Assembly (NCBI GenBank): GCA_025354965.1
Contig: JANXLW010000317.1
Location: forward strand, 1-11,979
Direction: 5' to 3'
Length of the DNA: 11,979 nucleotides
Source: Betaproteobacteria bacterium
GTDB lineage: Bacteria > Pseudomonadota > Gammaproteobacteria > Burkholderiales > Burkholderiaceae_C
Under the pieces are notes generated by a model. The model was not told where the DNA came from. It made no database searches and saw only the letters and a program-made list of their open reading frames with translations. This document shows positions 1 to 6,672 of this stretch, piece by piece. How positions within the stretch are numbered: position 1 is the stretch's first letter; every line of letters starts with the position of its first letter. The position numbers were made by a program, and so were the translations under genes.

Positions 1-1
1 G

Positions 2-532
2 GTCGCGCAAGGCGTCGTCGTAGATCATCCCCTGATCTTGCCGCGATCCGACCCGACGGCCACCACCCGCGCCGGGCCGGAGGTGCTGATGGCTGTCGGC
101 CTGGGTTTGATGGCAGTCACTTTCGCTTCCGTGGGCAATATGATGACCTTGCGCCTGACACGTCGCGGCACGGCACTGGTGCCGTTGCTGGCCTGGAGTA
201 TGGGCTATGGCGCGGTCGTACTGGTGCTGATTGCCAATCTGAGCGGCGTGCAGTTTCAATTGGATCTGCGTGCCAGCTATTGGCTGTCACTGGCCTACCT
301 CAGCGTGTTCGGGTCGGTGGTGGCGTTTCTGCTGTACTTCAAGCTGGCGCAGCGCCAGGGACCTGGGCGAGCAGCGCTGGTCGGCATGATCATCCCGGTG
401 GTTGCGCTCTTGATGTCGGCGCTGTTCGAAGGCTGGCGTCCCACCTTGGTGTCGGCTGCCGGCATTGTGCTTTGTCTGGCCGGGTTGTGGGGTGCTACCC
501 GGCCAGCGTCAACGACTGTAGTGATAGCGTGA
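2..532 (+). CDS. EamA/DMT-family transporter, C-terminal half (5' end cut by window)
   Basis: The frame is open from base 2 and stops with TGA at 530-532, leaving about 176 residues with the start outside the window. The product is almost entirely hydrophobic. Five membrane segments can be picked out: around VGLGLMAVTFASVG, ALVPLLAWSMGYGAVVLVLI, YWLSLAYLSVFGSVVAFLLY, AALVGMIIPVVALLMSALF and TLVSAAGIVLCLAGLWG. Five helices with the pattern 'Y-L-S-V-F-G-S-V-V-A-F-L-L-Y', then 'P-V-V-A-L-L' and a final 'A-G-I-V-L-C-L-A-G-L', match the second EamA repeat of drug/metabolite transporters (10 membrane helices, inner membrane). The substrate cannot be read from the sequence; family members export amino acids, metabolites or drugs. 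A TTG at 38 is an internal codon and not a convincing start. The gene ends 4 bp before the stop codon of the convergent dehydrogenase gene. Confidence 0.85.
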   Translation, partial: VAQGVVVDHPLILPRSDPTATTRAGPEVLMAVGLGLMAVTFASVGNMMTLRLTRRGTALVPLLAWSMGYGAVVLVLIANLSGVQFQLDLRASYWLSLAYLSVFGSVVAFLLYFKLAQRQGPGRAALVGMIIPVVALLMSALFEGWRPTLVSAAGIVLCLAGLWGATRPASTTVVIA

Positions 533-536
533 GTCG

Positions 537-2234
537 TCAGGCCAGCAACGCCAAGGCCAGCGCTTCGGCCACTTTGATGCCGTCCACACCGGCCGACAAA
601 ATGCCGCCGGCATAGCTGGCGCCTTCACCTGCCGGATACAAGCCGCGCGTATTGATGCTCTGAAGATCTTCCCCGCGCGGGATTTTCAAGGGCGACGAGG
701 TGCGTGTTTCCACCCCGGTGAGGACGGCGTCGGGCATGTCGAAGCCCTTGAGCTTGCGGGCAAAAGCCGGCAGTGCTTCCCGAATGGCGACAGTGGCGTA
801 AATCGGTAGCGCAGTGCCCAGATCGACCAGTTGGACACCCGGCTTGTAGGACGGTTCTACCCCGCCGAGTTGCGTCGATGCCTTGCCTGCGATGAAGTCG
901 CCAACCAGTTGCCCGGGTGCGTCGTAGTTGGCGCCGCCCAGTACATAGGCATTGGATTCAAGTTGGCGTTGCAGAACGATACCGGCCAGCGGATGGTGCG
1001 CAGTGCCTGGCGCCACCTCGACTGGTACCTGCTCACCCAAAGTGGCGCGAAAGGTTTGCGCGTCGGTCGGGTAGTCGCTCGGGTCAATGCCCACCACAAT
1101 GCCGGCGTTGGCATTGCGTTCGTTGCGCGAATACTGGCTCATGCCATTGGTGACGACGCGCCCCACCTCCGACGTGGCAGCCACCACGGTGCCGCCGGGG
1201 CACATACAAAAACTGTAAACCGAACGCCCATTGCTGGCGTGATGCACCAGTTTGTAGTCGGCCGCACCCAGCTTCGGGTGACCGGCGTGGCGACCCCAGC
1301 GGGCCTGGTCAATCACGCTTTGCGGATGCTCGATGCGAAACCCGATCGAGAACGGTTTGGCTTGCATCGCGACACCACGCTGGTACAGCATGGTGCAGGT
1401 GTCGCGCGAGCTGTGACCCAGCGCCATCACCACCCGGTCGGCACGCAGCTCGTAATTCTGGCCGCTTGCCTGGTCCACCACCGTCAGTCCACGCAGGCTG
1501 CGGCCATGGCTATCTTCTTCAATCAGCACATCGGTGACTCGCTGCTGAAAGCGGATTTCACCACCCAGCGCAATGATCTGCTCGCGCAGGTTTTCAACCA
1601 CTTTGACCAGCTTGAAGGTGCCGATGTGCGGGTGCGCATCGACCAGGATTTCAGGTGGCGCGCCGGCCTTGACAAACTCGTTCATCACCTTGCGGCTAAG
1701 GTATCGGGGGTCCTTGATCTGGCTGTAGAGCTTGCCGTCGGAAAAGGTGCCGGCACCGCCTTCGCCAAACTGCACGTTCGATTCGGGATTCAGATTGCGC
1801 TTGCGCCAAAGTGCCCAAGTGTCCTGGGTGCGTTCGCGCACTTTTTTACCACGCTCCAGCACGATCGGTTTGAAGCCCATCTGCGCCAGAATGAGCGCCG
1901 CAAAAATGCCGCAGGGACCAAAGCCAACCACCACCGGACGCGGCCCTGGGTTGGTCGGTGCTTGACCAACCGGGTGGTACAGCATGTCGGGTGAGGCAAA
2001 GATGTGCGGGTTGCCAGCGAACTTGACCAGCAACGAGGTCTTGAGCGCGGGGACCACCTCCACGTCCACAATGTAGACCTGTACCAGTTCAGATTTGCGC
2101 GCATCAAAACTGCGTTTGAAGATGGTGTGGCTGACGAGATCACCGGCAGCGATGCCCAGCGTCTGGGCAACTAACAAAGGCAGGGCTTCTGCAGCATGGT
2201 CCAGCGGCAGTTTGAGTTCAGTCAGGCGAAGCAT
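537..2234 (-). CDS. FAD-dependent dehydrogenase / NAD(P)-FAD oxidoreductase, COG2509 type
   Basis: The 565-residue product has a small N-terminal domain (about 1-95) and then a Rossmann FAD-binding motif. That motif is VVVGFGPCG at about 101-109, followed by an acidic strand end, VLERG, near 125-129. A glycine-rich stretch, FGEGGAGTFSDGKL (about 156-169), and a C-terminal 'GLYPAGEGASYAGGI' (about 531-545) are hallmarks of the COG2509 'uncharacterized FAD-dependent dehydrogenase' family. Length and layout fit that family; the physiological substrate is not known. The start is the ATG at 2234, which begins a well-conserved-looking N-terminus, but no strong Shine-Dalgarno sequence is visible before it. 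The gene lies 53 bp downstream of cysK on the same strand, so co-transcription is plausible. The spacer contains an imperfect GGGCTTG...CAAGCAGCCC hairpin without a T-run. A long open frame on the opposite strand is an antisense shadow. Confidence 0.88.
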   Translation of the reverse strand: MLRLTELKLPLDHAAEALPLLVAQTLGIAAGDLVSHTIFKRSFDARKSELVQVYIVDVEVVPALKTSLLVKFAGNPHIFASPDMLYHPVGQAPTNPGPRPVVVGFGPCGIFAALILAQMGFKPIVLERGKKVRERTQDTWALWRKRNLNPESNVQFGEGGAGTFSDGKLYSQIKDPRYLSRKVMNEFVKAGAPPEILVDAHPHIGTFKLVKVVENLREQIIALGGEIRFQQRVTDVLIEEDSHGRSLRGLTVVDQASGQNYELRADRVVMALGHSSRDTCTMLYQRGVAMQAKPFSIGFRIEHPQSVIDQARWGRHAGHPKLGAADYKLVHHASNGRSVYSFCMCPGGTVVAATSEVGRVVTNGMSQYSRNERNANAGIVVGIDPSDYPTDAQTFRATLGEQVPVEVAPGTAHHPLAGIVLQRQLESNAYVLGGANYDAPGQLVGDFIAGKASTQLGGVEPSYKPGVQLVDLGTALPIYATVAIREALPAFARKLKGFDMPDAVLTGVETRTSSPLKIPRGEDLQSINTRGLYPAGEGASYAGGILSAGVDGIKVAEALALALLA

Positions 2235-2287
2235 GTCGGGGGGCTTGTGTTGATCAAGCAGCCCGGGATGATACGCCCAGAGTAGGT

Positions 2288-3205
2288 TTAAGCCGGCAAA
2301 AATCCTTCGATCGACAGGTAGCGTTCACCGGTGTCGTAGTTGAAACCCAGCACGGTGGCACCGGCCGGCAGATCGGGCAGCTTTTGCGCAATGGCCGCCA
2401 GCGTGGCGCCGCTGGAGATGCCCACCAGAATACCTTCTTCACGGGCGCAGCGGCGCGCCATCTCGCGCGCCGGTTCGGCATCGACCTGAATCACGCCGTC
2501 GAGCAAGGTCATGTTCAGGTTTTTTGGAATGAAGCCGGCGCCAATGCCTTGAATCGGGTGCGGCGACGGCGCACCGCCCGAAATGACGGGCGAGGCCACC
2601 GGTTCCACGGCGTACACCTTCAAGTTGGGCCACTTGGCTTTCAGCACCTGGGCGCAACCGGTCAGGTGACCACCGGTTCCGACCCCCGTGATCAGGAAGT
2701 CAATGCCGGCGGGGAAGTCGGCCAGAATTTCCTGCGCCGTGCTGCGTACATGAGCATCAATATTGGCCGGGTTTTCAAACTGCTGGGGCATCCATGAGTT
2801 GGGCGTTGCAGCCACCAGTTCCATGGCACGGGCAATCGAGCCTTTCATGCCTTTTTCGCGTGGTGTCAGATCAAACGAAGCGCCGTAGGCCAGCATCAGG
2901 CGACGGCGCTCCACCGACATGCTGTCGGGCATCACCAGAATTAGTTTGTAACCCTTGACCGCCGCCACCATGGCCAGGCCGACGCCGGTGTTGCCGGAAG
3001 TCGGCTCGATGATGGTGGCACCGGGTTTAAGCTCGCCACTTTTTTCGGCGGCCTCGACCATGGACAGCGCAATGCGGTCCTTGATAGAGCCGCCGGGGTT
3101 GCTGCGCTCGGATTTGATGTAGACCTTGTGGCTGCTGCCGAACAGGCGGTTGATGCGGATGTGCGGCGTGTTGCCAATGGTTTGCAGGACGTTGTCAGCT
3201 TTCAT
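2288..3205 (-). CDS. cysK: Cysteine synthase A (O-acetylserine sulfhydrylase)
   Basis: This PLP enzyme makes L-cysteine from O-acetylserine and sulfide in the cytoplasm, the last step of sulfate assimilation. The 305-residue protein is full length for the family. Visible motifs are the N-terminal 'IGNTPHIRINRL', the Schiff-base lysine K42 in NPGGSIKDR, the substrate loop TSGNTG (69-74), a glycine-rich PLP-phosphate motif GVGTGGHLTG (174-183), and GISSGAT (262-268) with the serine that contacts the pyridine nitrogen. The C-terminal 'DTGERYLS' is characteristic of CysK. A CysM-like isozyme remains possible, but this ending favours CysK. The ATG at 3205 is preceded by AAGGAA at 3212-3217 with 6-nt spacing, which supports the start. 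The gene is divergent from rnpB and upstream of the FAD dehydrogenase gene. Confidence 0.93.
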   Translation of the reverse strand: MKADNVLQTIGNTPHIRINRLFGSSHKVYIKSERSNPGGSIKDRIALSMVEAAEKSGELKPGATIIEPTSGNTGVGLAMVAAVKGYKLILVMPDSMSVERRRLMLAYGASFDLTPREKGMKGSIARAMELVAATPNSWMPQQFENPANIDAHVRSTAQEILADFPAGIDFLITGVGTGGHLTGCAQVLKAKWPNLKVYAVEPVASPVISGGAPSPHPIQGIGAGFIPKNLNMTLLDGVIQVDAEPAREMARRCAREEGILVGISSGATLAAIAQKLPDLPAGATVLGFNYDTGERYLSIEGFLPA

Positions 3206-3311
3206 GAGCGGTTCCTTGGGTGGCGAAGTGTTGGGGTGAAGACTGTGCGATTTTGGACTACTTGATCGACCGATTTCGATATAAGGTTATGGATAGCCGC
3301 GATAATCGAAG

Positions 3312-3656
3312 AGTGAAGCCCGCCAGACTGCCGCTGGTGCAATCCTGGAAACAGGGCACTGGAGGAACGTCCGGACTGCATAGGGCAGCGTAGCAGCTAA
3401 CGGCTGTCCACTGAAAGCCGCAAGGTATAAGGTGAGGATCAGAGCAACAGAGACGAGCCGATTAAGTTCGGGTGAAACGGGCAATCTCTACGCGCAGCAA
3501 TACCAAGTAGGCCAGCGTTGATGGGGCCCCCAGAGCTGGCGGGTAGGTAGCACCGAGCTGTTGGGTGACCAACAGCCCAGAGTAATGGCAGTCACTTCGA
3601 CTGGCCCGCAAGGACCAGCAGTTGCACAGAATCCGGCTTATCGGTGGGCTTCACAC
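3312..3656 (+). ncRNA. rnpB: RNase P RNA, bacterial type A
   Basis: This is the catalytic RNA of RNase P, which removes 5' leaders from pre-tRNAs. The conserved core is readable. The 5' P4/CR-I block is GGAGGAACGTCCGGAC (3360-3375), followed by 'CATAGGGCAG'. CR-II/III is AGAGCAACAGAGA (3440-3452). CR-IV is 'GGGTGAAACGGGCAATCTC'. The 3' CR-V is CAGAATCCGGCTTATCGG (3627-3644). The terminal helix P1 is a perfect 9-bp pairing of GTGAAGCCC (3313-3321) with GGGCTTCAC (3646-3654). This fixes the ends to within a few bases and gives a length of about 345 nt. A candidate -10, GATAAT (3301-3306), lies 6 nt before P1, but I found no good -35. The six-T run at 3657-3662 directly after P1 is the likely termination signal. 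It overlaps the stop codon of the convergent lipoprotein gene. Confidence 0.95.
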
Positions 3657-3662
3657 TTTTTT
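3657..3662 (+). terminator. T-run ending rnpB transcription
   Basis: Six consecutive T residues follow the closing strand of the RNase P RNA P1 helix, which would act as the terminator stem or leave the mature 3' end just upstream. The last two T's belong to the TTA (TAA on the minus strand) stop codon of the convergent lipoprotein gene. No separate local hairpin was found, so assignment as an intrinsic terminator is an inference. Confidence 0.5.
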
Positions 3663-4959
3663 ATTTGGCCAGCAGATTGGTGCCGGCGGCACCCACTGCC
3701 GAGTATGCGTTAAGGCCATGTACCACAGCCAACAGATCATTGCTGTTGGTGGGGGTGGTCGAAGCAGTGGTCCAGGTCACGCCATCCGTGCTGTAGAAAA
3801 TGTTGCCTCCGGCGCCCACCGTGACAAACTGGGTGGCAAAAGCAACGGCATTCAGCATGCTTGCGCCTGGCAGCGTCTGGGCCGTCCAGTTAGCCCCGTT
3901 GTTGCTGGTGAGAACGGCACCAGATGATCCAACGGCTACGAATATGGGCGTGACGACGCCCGCGGTGGAAACACTTGTGCCGTAGGCTATGCCATGAAGG
4001 TCATTGGTTGTGACCGAGGGCACAACCGTCCAGGTGATTGCATCCGGACTTTGAACCATGGTGCCACCGGCGCCGACGGCAATCCAGGTGCCAGCGGTAT
4101 AAGTTCCAACGTTGAATGTGGTGTAAGTCACCGCATACAAATCACTGGTGGTGGCAGAGTTGGTGGCGGCGGTCCAAGTCACGCCATCGGCACTGTGGAT
4201 GATGGTGCCACCGGCGCCAACTGCCACACTCAAAGATGAATAGTTGTTGGCAATGGCATACAGGTTATTGGCGGTCGGGGTGGTTTGTACCGTCCATGTA
4301 ACCGCATCGGGGCTTGTCAGCACCACACCGCCGTCACCCACTAGTTTGAAACCACTCAAATAGGATGCACCATTGACGGTCTTGTTGTTGCTGGTGAAAT
4401 TAATGGCACTCCACGCTGCGCCATCGAGGCTGGAATACATGGCCCCGGCGCTGCCCGCCGCCACGTAGCTCGTCACAGCAGCGGTAGTTGTGGTGGCTGC
4501 TGTACTTACACCATAGGTCACACCGTGTAAATCATTGCTGCCAGATACTGCAGTCCCTGCGTTCCAGTTTGTTCCGGCGAGTCTGGGTGTGGCGGTCACC
4601 GGGGTGGAGCCAGGTCCGCCCGGGCCACCATTGGTTCTTCCGTTGAGTGAGAACGAGTAGCTAGTGCCATTGACAAGGCCGGAAACCACATAAGGGGAAG
4701 TGACGTTGAGCAACGTGCCCCCGCCGTACAGGCCAATCCATTTTTCCATCGCCGTTGTGCTGGTTGGTGCCGTGCTGGATGGTGCGAAAAATAGCCAGTT
4801 TTCAACGCCGCCGGTCATATCCCAGGTTACCGTGACGGACGATTCGCCTGCCACCACAACAACATTTATCGGTGGCGGAGCGGAGTCGCCACCGCACGCT
4901 ACTGACAACAGCACGGTGATCAGTGTGGCGAAGAACAACTTGAATGAGCGCAAAAACAT
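3661..4959 (-). CDS. Lipoprotein with FN3-like domain and seven-repeat beta-propeller, function unknown
   Basis: The 432-residue protein starts at the ATG at 4959, just before a classic lipoprotein signal: MFLRSFK, a hydrophobic stretch, then LLSVAC with the lipidated Cys at 22. An upstream in-frame TTG (5013) would bury this signal, so it was not chosen. Residues about 29-126 resemble a fibronectin-III fold ('SSVTVTWD' early, 'LVNGTSYSFSL' late). From about 131 to the end there are seven repeats of the pattern 'NDLYAVxY ... xxAVGAGGTxxxSxDGxxW'. The last copy stops after AVGAAGTNLLAK and lacks the S-DG-W strand. The 'TNW' near residues 130-132 before the first repeat could supply that strand, as in a velcro-closed seven-bladed propeller of the Ycf48/sialidase-like type. 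The product is Thr/Ser/Gly/Ala-rich with few charged residues, typical of an exported protein. The anchoring membrane and the ligand are unknown. It lies downstream of the pseudouridine-synthase-like gene but has its own 78-bp leader. Confidence 0.8.
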   Translation of the reverse strand: MFLRSFKLFFATLITVLLSVACGGDSAPPPINVVVVAGESSVTVTWDMTGGVENWLFFAPSSTAPTSTTAMEKWIGLYGGGTLLNVTSPYVVSGLVNGTSYSFSLNGRTNGGPGGPGSTPVTATPRLAGTNWNAGTAVSGSNDLHGVTYGVSTAATTTTAAVTSYVAAGSAGAMYSSLDGAAWSAINFTSNNKTVNGASYLSGFKLVGDGGVVLTSPDAVTWTVQTTPTANNLYAIANNYSSLSVAVGAGGTIIHSADGVTWTAATNSATTSDLYAVTYTTFNVGTYTAGTWIAVGAGGTMVQSPDAITWTVVPSVTTNDLHGIAYGTSVSTAGVVTPIFVAVGSSGAVLTSNNGANWTAQTLPGASMLNAVAFATQFVTVGAGGNIFYSTDGVTWTTASTTPTNSNDLLAVVHGLNAYSAVGAAGTNLLAK

Positions 4960-4983
4960 AGATAGATCCCAATGAACGGTTGT

Positions 4984-4996
4984 TTCGATTATCGAA
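4984..4996. promoter_or_regulatory. 13-bp palindrome upstream of the lipoprotein gene, with candidate -10
   Basis: TTCGAT-T-ATCGAA is a perfect dyad with 6-bp arms around one base, 25 bp upstream of the lipoprotein ATG (4959). Read on the minus strand it contains GATAAT, a five-of-six match to a sigma70 -10 box, but no matching -35 is visible. It may be a promoter/operator for the lipoprotein gene. The same 11-mer CGATAATCGAA occurs at 3300-3310 just before rnpB. Confidence 0.35.
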
Positions 4997-5014
4997 TATT
5001 TCCAGCGACCCAAT

Positions 5015-5034
5015 CTGGCGTTGCCTGACGCCAG
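5015..5034 (-). repeat. Hairpin just after the pseudouridine-synthase-like gene
   Basis: CTGGCGT (5015-5021) and ACGCCAG (5028-5034) form a perfect 7-bp stem with a 6-nt loop. It starts 3 bp after the stop codon of the minus-strand gene ending at 5038. Its position suits a transcription terminator or an mRNA-stabilising 3' stem between that gene and the lipoprotein gene. No T-run follows on the minus strand, so it is not a canonical intrinsic terminator. Confidence 0.4.
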
Positions 5035-5037
5035 TCT

Positions 5038-5853
5038 TCAGAAGCGTTCGTGGGCCTGCAGGTAGCGCCACTGCCCTGCTGGTAGTTGCGCCATCGCCAC
5101 CCGGCCAATACGAAGGCGCTTCATGCCGACAATCTGCCAGCCGACGCGCTCGCACAGATAAGCAATCAAACCGGGATGGGCACCCTTGATGGCAAAGCGC
5201 ATTTTGCTGCTGGTCTCACCCGTGCTATTGAGGCTGACCTTGACGGCAGGTAGCGGGTGGCCGTCATCAAGCAGCCCCTGATTGAGCCGCTGCAGGCTTG
5301 CAGCGGTTGCCTCACCTGCTACTTCCACAATCACTTCCTGTTCCAGGAGGTGCGCATCTTCTTCAAGTTTGCGCAACACGCGCCAGTCCTGCGTGAATAC
5401 CACCAGGCCGCTGGCCGCAGTCTCCAGCGGAACGCAGGCCGTGAGCTTGGCAAAGTGGCGTTTGAGCACGCGGGTGCCGGATGCGTCGTCCGCATTGTGC
5501 GTGGCCACTTGCAGCAATTGCTGCGCCGGCCTGACCTGTCTGCTGGCCTCGCCCAGCGCCGCCATGGCGTCATAGCCCGGTGGCTTGTGCAATAGCAGGG
5601 TCACGGTCTGCAGTTCCATCAGGCTGGCGTCAGGGGCAATGTCAACCTTATGGCTGGAGACCCGAAACATGGGTTCTTCCACTACCTTCCCATTTACGCT
5701 GACCCAACCGCCTTCGATGTATTGTTCGGCCTCGCGGCGCGAGCAAGGCACCATCGCGGCGACGCGCTTGGCCAGACGTTCGTCAATACGCGGCGTGTGC
5801 GGGGCGGTTTTTGGAGGGGCAATCATCGGGAGCATATTAACCGTGCCAGTCAC
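5038..5853 (-). CDS. RsuA/RluF-type pseudouridine synthase homologue with degenerate active site
   Basis: The 271-residue protein has the layout of COG1187 rRNA pseudouridine synthases: an N-terminal S4 RNA-binding domain (about 23-60, 'RLAKRVAAMVPCSRREAEQYI...WVSVNGKVV'), then a synthase fold beginning TLLLHKPPGY (85-94). The catalytic motif of the family is normally G-R-L-D-x-x-T/S-x-G-L. Here it reads VPLETAASGL (141-150), so the catalytic Asp is Glu144 and the preceding Arg is Pro. The late conserved E-G-R-N-R-Q-I/V-R-R-M motif is replaced by KGAHPGLIAYLCERVG (223-238). The following 'MKRLRIGRV' is normal. The protein therefore probably binds RNA, but its isomerase activity is doubtful. 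The GTG start at 5853 directly follows the TAA of the upstream peptidase gene, suggesting translational coupling. ATGs at 5835 and 5826 are alternatives, and none has a strong Shine-Dalgarno sequence. Confidence 0.8.
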   Translation of the reverse strand: MTGTVNMLPMIAPPKTAPHTPRIDERLAKRVAAMVPCSRREAEQYIEGGWVSVNGKVVEEPMFRVSSHKVDIAPDASLMELQTVTLLLHKPPGYDAMAALGEASRQVRPAQQLLQVATHNADDASGTRVLKRHFAKLTACVPLETAASGLVVFTQDWRVLRKLEEDAHLLEQEVIVEVAGEATAASLQRLNQGLLDDGHPLPAVKVSLNSTGETSSKMRFAIKGAHPGLIAYLCERVGWQIVGMKRLRIGRVAMAQLPAGQWRYLQAHERF

Positions 5854-6672
5854 TTACCAGCTCAGTGGGTCCAGACGGTAAAAATCAGTCAATTCACGGT
5901 ACAAGGCTGGGTGCTCGGTGGCCATGCGCTGCGGTTGCTCAAAGAAGACTTCCGAGATCACCGCAAAAAATTCAGCCGGATCGGTGGCGCCGTAGTCGTT
6001 GAAGAGGGAAGTTTCACCCTGCGCTGCGCGTGTCTTGAGATCCCTGAACTCGGCCCCCAACACCCGTGACCAACGGGGGTATTGGTCGCGACGCGGCAAC
6101 ACCGGTGCACCATTGGCCCTGCCGGTTTCCTGGTCAAGCTGATGAGCAAATTCATGAATGACCACGTTTTGACCATCATCGGGGATGGCCGCGCCCTCCA
6201 GCGTGTCGTGCCACGACAGGACCACCTGGCCTTGTTCCCAGGATTCGCCAGACAGCACCTGGCGCGCGTGGTGCGCAACGCCAATGCCATCGGTGTGCTC
6301 ACGGTCGACGACGAAGCTGCCCGGGTAGACCAGAATCTGGCGCAGCTTGGGGTAGTAGCCTCGGGGACGATTGAGAATCAACAGGCAGGCTTGCGCCGCA
6401 ATCGTCACCCTTATTTCGTCGGTGATGGTCAAGCCGTCGCAGCCGATGAATGCCTTCTCGGCAATAAAGACCTGGATGTGTTGTTTGAGTTGGAGTTGCA
6501 GATCAGCGGGCAACGTGCGAACGTAAGGCACGCGTTGTTTGAGGATGTCCCGCCAGGCCGCAGGGAAGGGACGGACCCGAATCCTGGCGCGCTTGCGCTC
6601 GGTCAGATAGGGTGCGCCCAGCAGCCACAAAACAAAGGCCAGCGCCAGGCAGGAAACAATGAATGCTGGCAA
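5854..6672 (-). CDS. mtfA: MtfA-like zinc-dependent peptidase (M90 family), membrane-anchored
   Basis: The protein matches MtfA, a gluzincin-type peptidase. In E. coli MtfA binds the repressor Mlc and so affects ptsG expression. The zinc motif HEFAHQLD is at about 173-180 (HExxH 173-177). DPAEFFAVISEVFFE (about 231-245) supplies the downstream glutamate ligand. 'FPAAWRDIL' near the N-terminus and 'YPGSFVV' are also typical. A membrane segment (PAFIVSCLALAFVLWLLG, about 2-19) precedes a basic stretch, indicating an inner-membrane anchor with the catalytic part probably cytoplasmic. I chose the TTG at 6672 (272 aa) because GAGGAA lies 6 nt upstream (6679-6684). The longest frame begins at another TTG, 6735 (293 aa), with no Shine-Dalgarno sequence. 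An Mlc link in this organism is not shown by the sequence. The TAA stop abuts the GTG of the next gene. Confidence 0.85.
   Translation of the reverse strand: MPAFIVSCLALAFVLWLLGAPYLTERKRARIRVRPFPAAWRDILKQRVPYVRTLPADLQLQLKQHIQVFIAEKAFIGCDGLTITDEIRVTIAAQACLLILNRPRGYYPKLRQILVYPGSFVVDREHTDGIGVAHHARQVLSGESWEQGQVVLSWHDTLEGAAIPDDGQNVVIHEFAHQLDQETGRANGAPVLPRRDQYPRWSRVLGAEFRDLKTRAAQGETSLFNDYGATDPAEFFAVISEVFFEQPQRMATEHPALYRELTDFYRLDPLSW

Noticed and set aside
831..1994. Long open frame (387 codons) on the plus strand
   Set aside because: It lies entirely antisense to the FAD-dependent dehydrogenase gene, has no recognisable domain, and its composition is that of a reverse-strand shadow in GC-rich coding DNA.
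2240..2264. GGGCTTG...CAAGCAGCCC hairpin between cysK and the dehydrogenase gene as a terminator
   Set aside because: The stem has a 3-nt mismatch or bulge and no T-run follows on the minus strand, so it is not convincing.
3287..3484. Minus-strand open frame of 65 codons
   Set aside because: It overlaps the RNase P RNA, whose conserved core is unmistakable; the frame is a by-product.
3660..4960. Repeated blocks in this region as a CRISPR array or tandem DNA repeat
   Set aside because: The units vary in length and sequence and coincide with propeller repeats in an intact reading frame; there are no uniform repeats and spacers.
5013..5013. Upstream TTG as start of the lipoprotein
   Set aside because: It would add 18 residues in front of the signal peptide and lies inside the hairpin region; the ATG at 4959 places the lipobox correctly.
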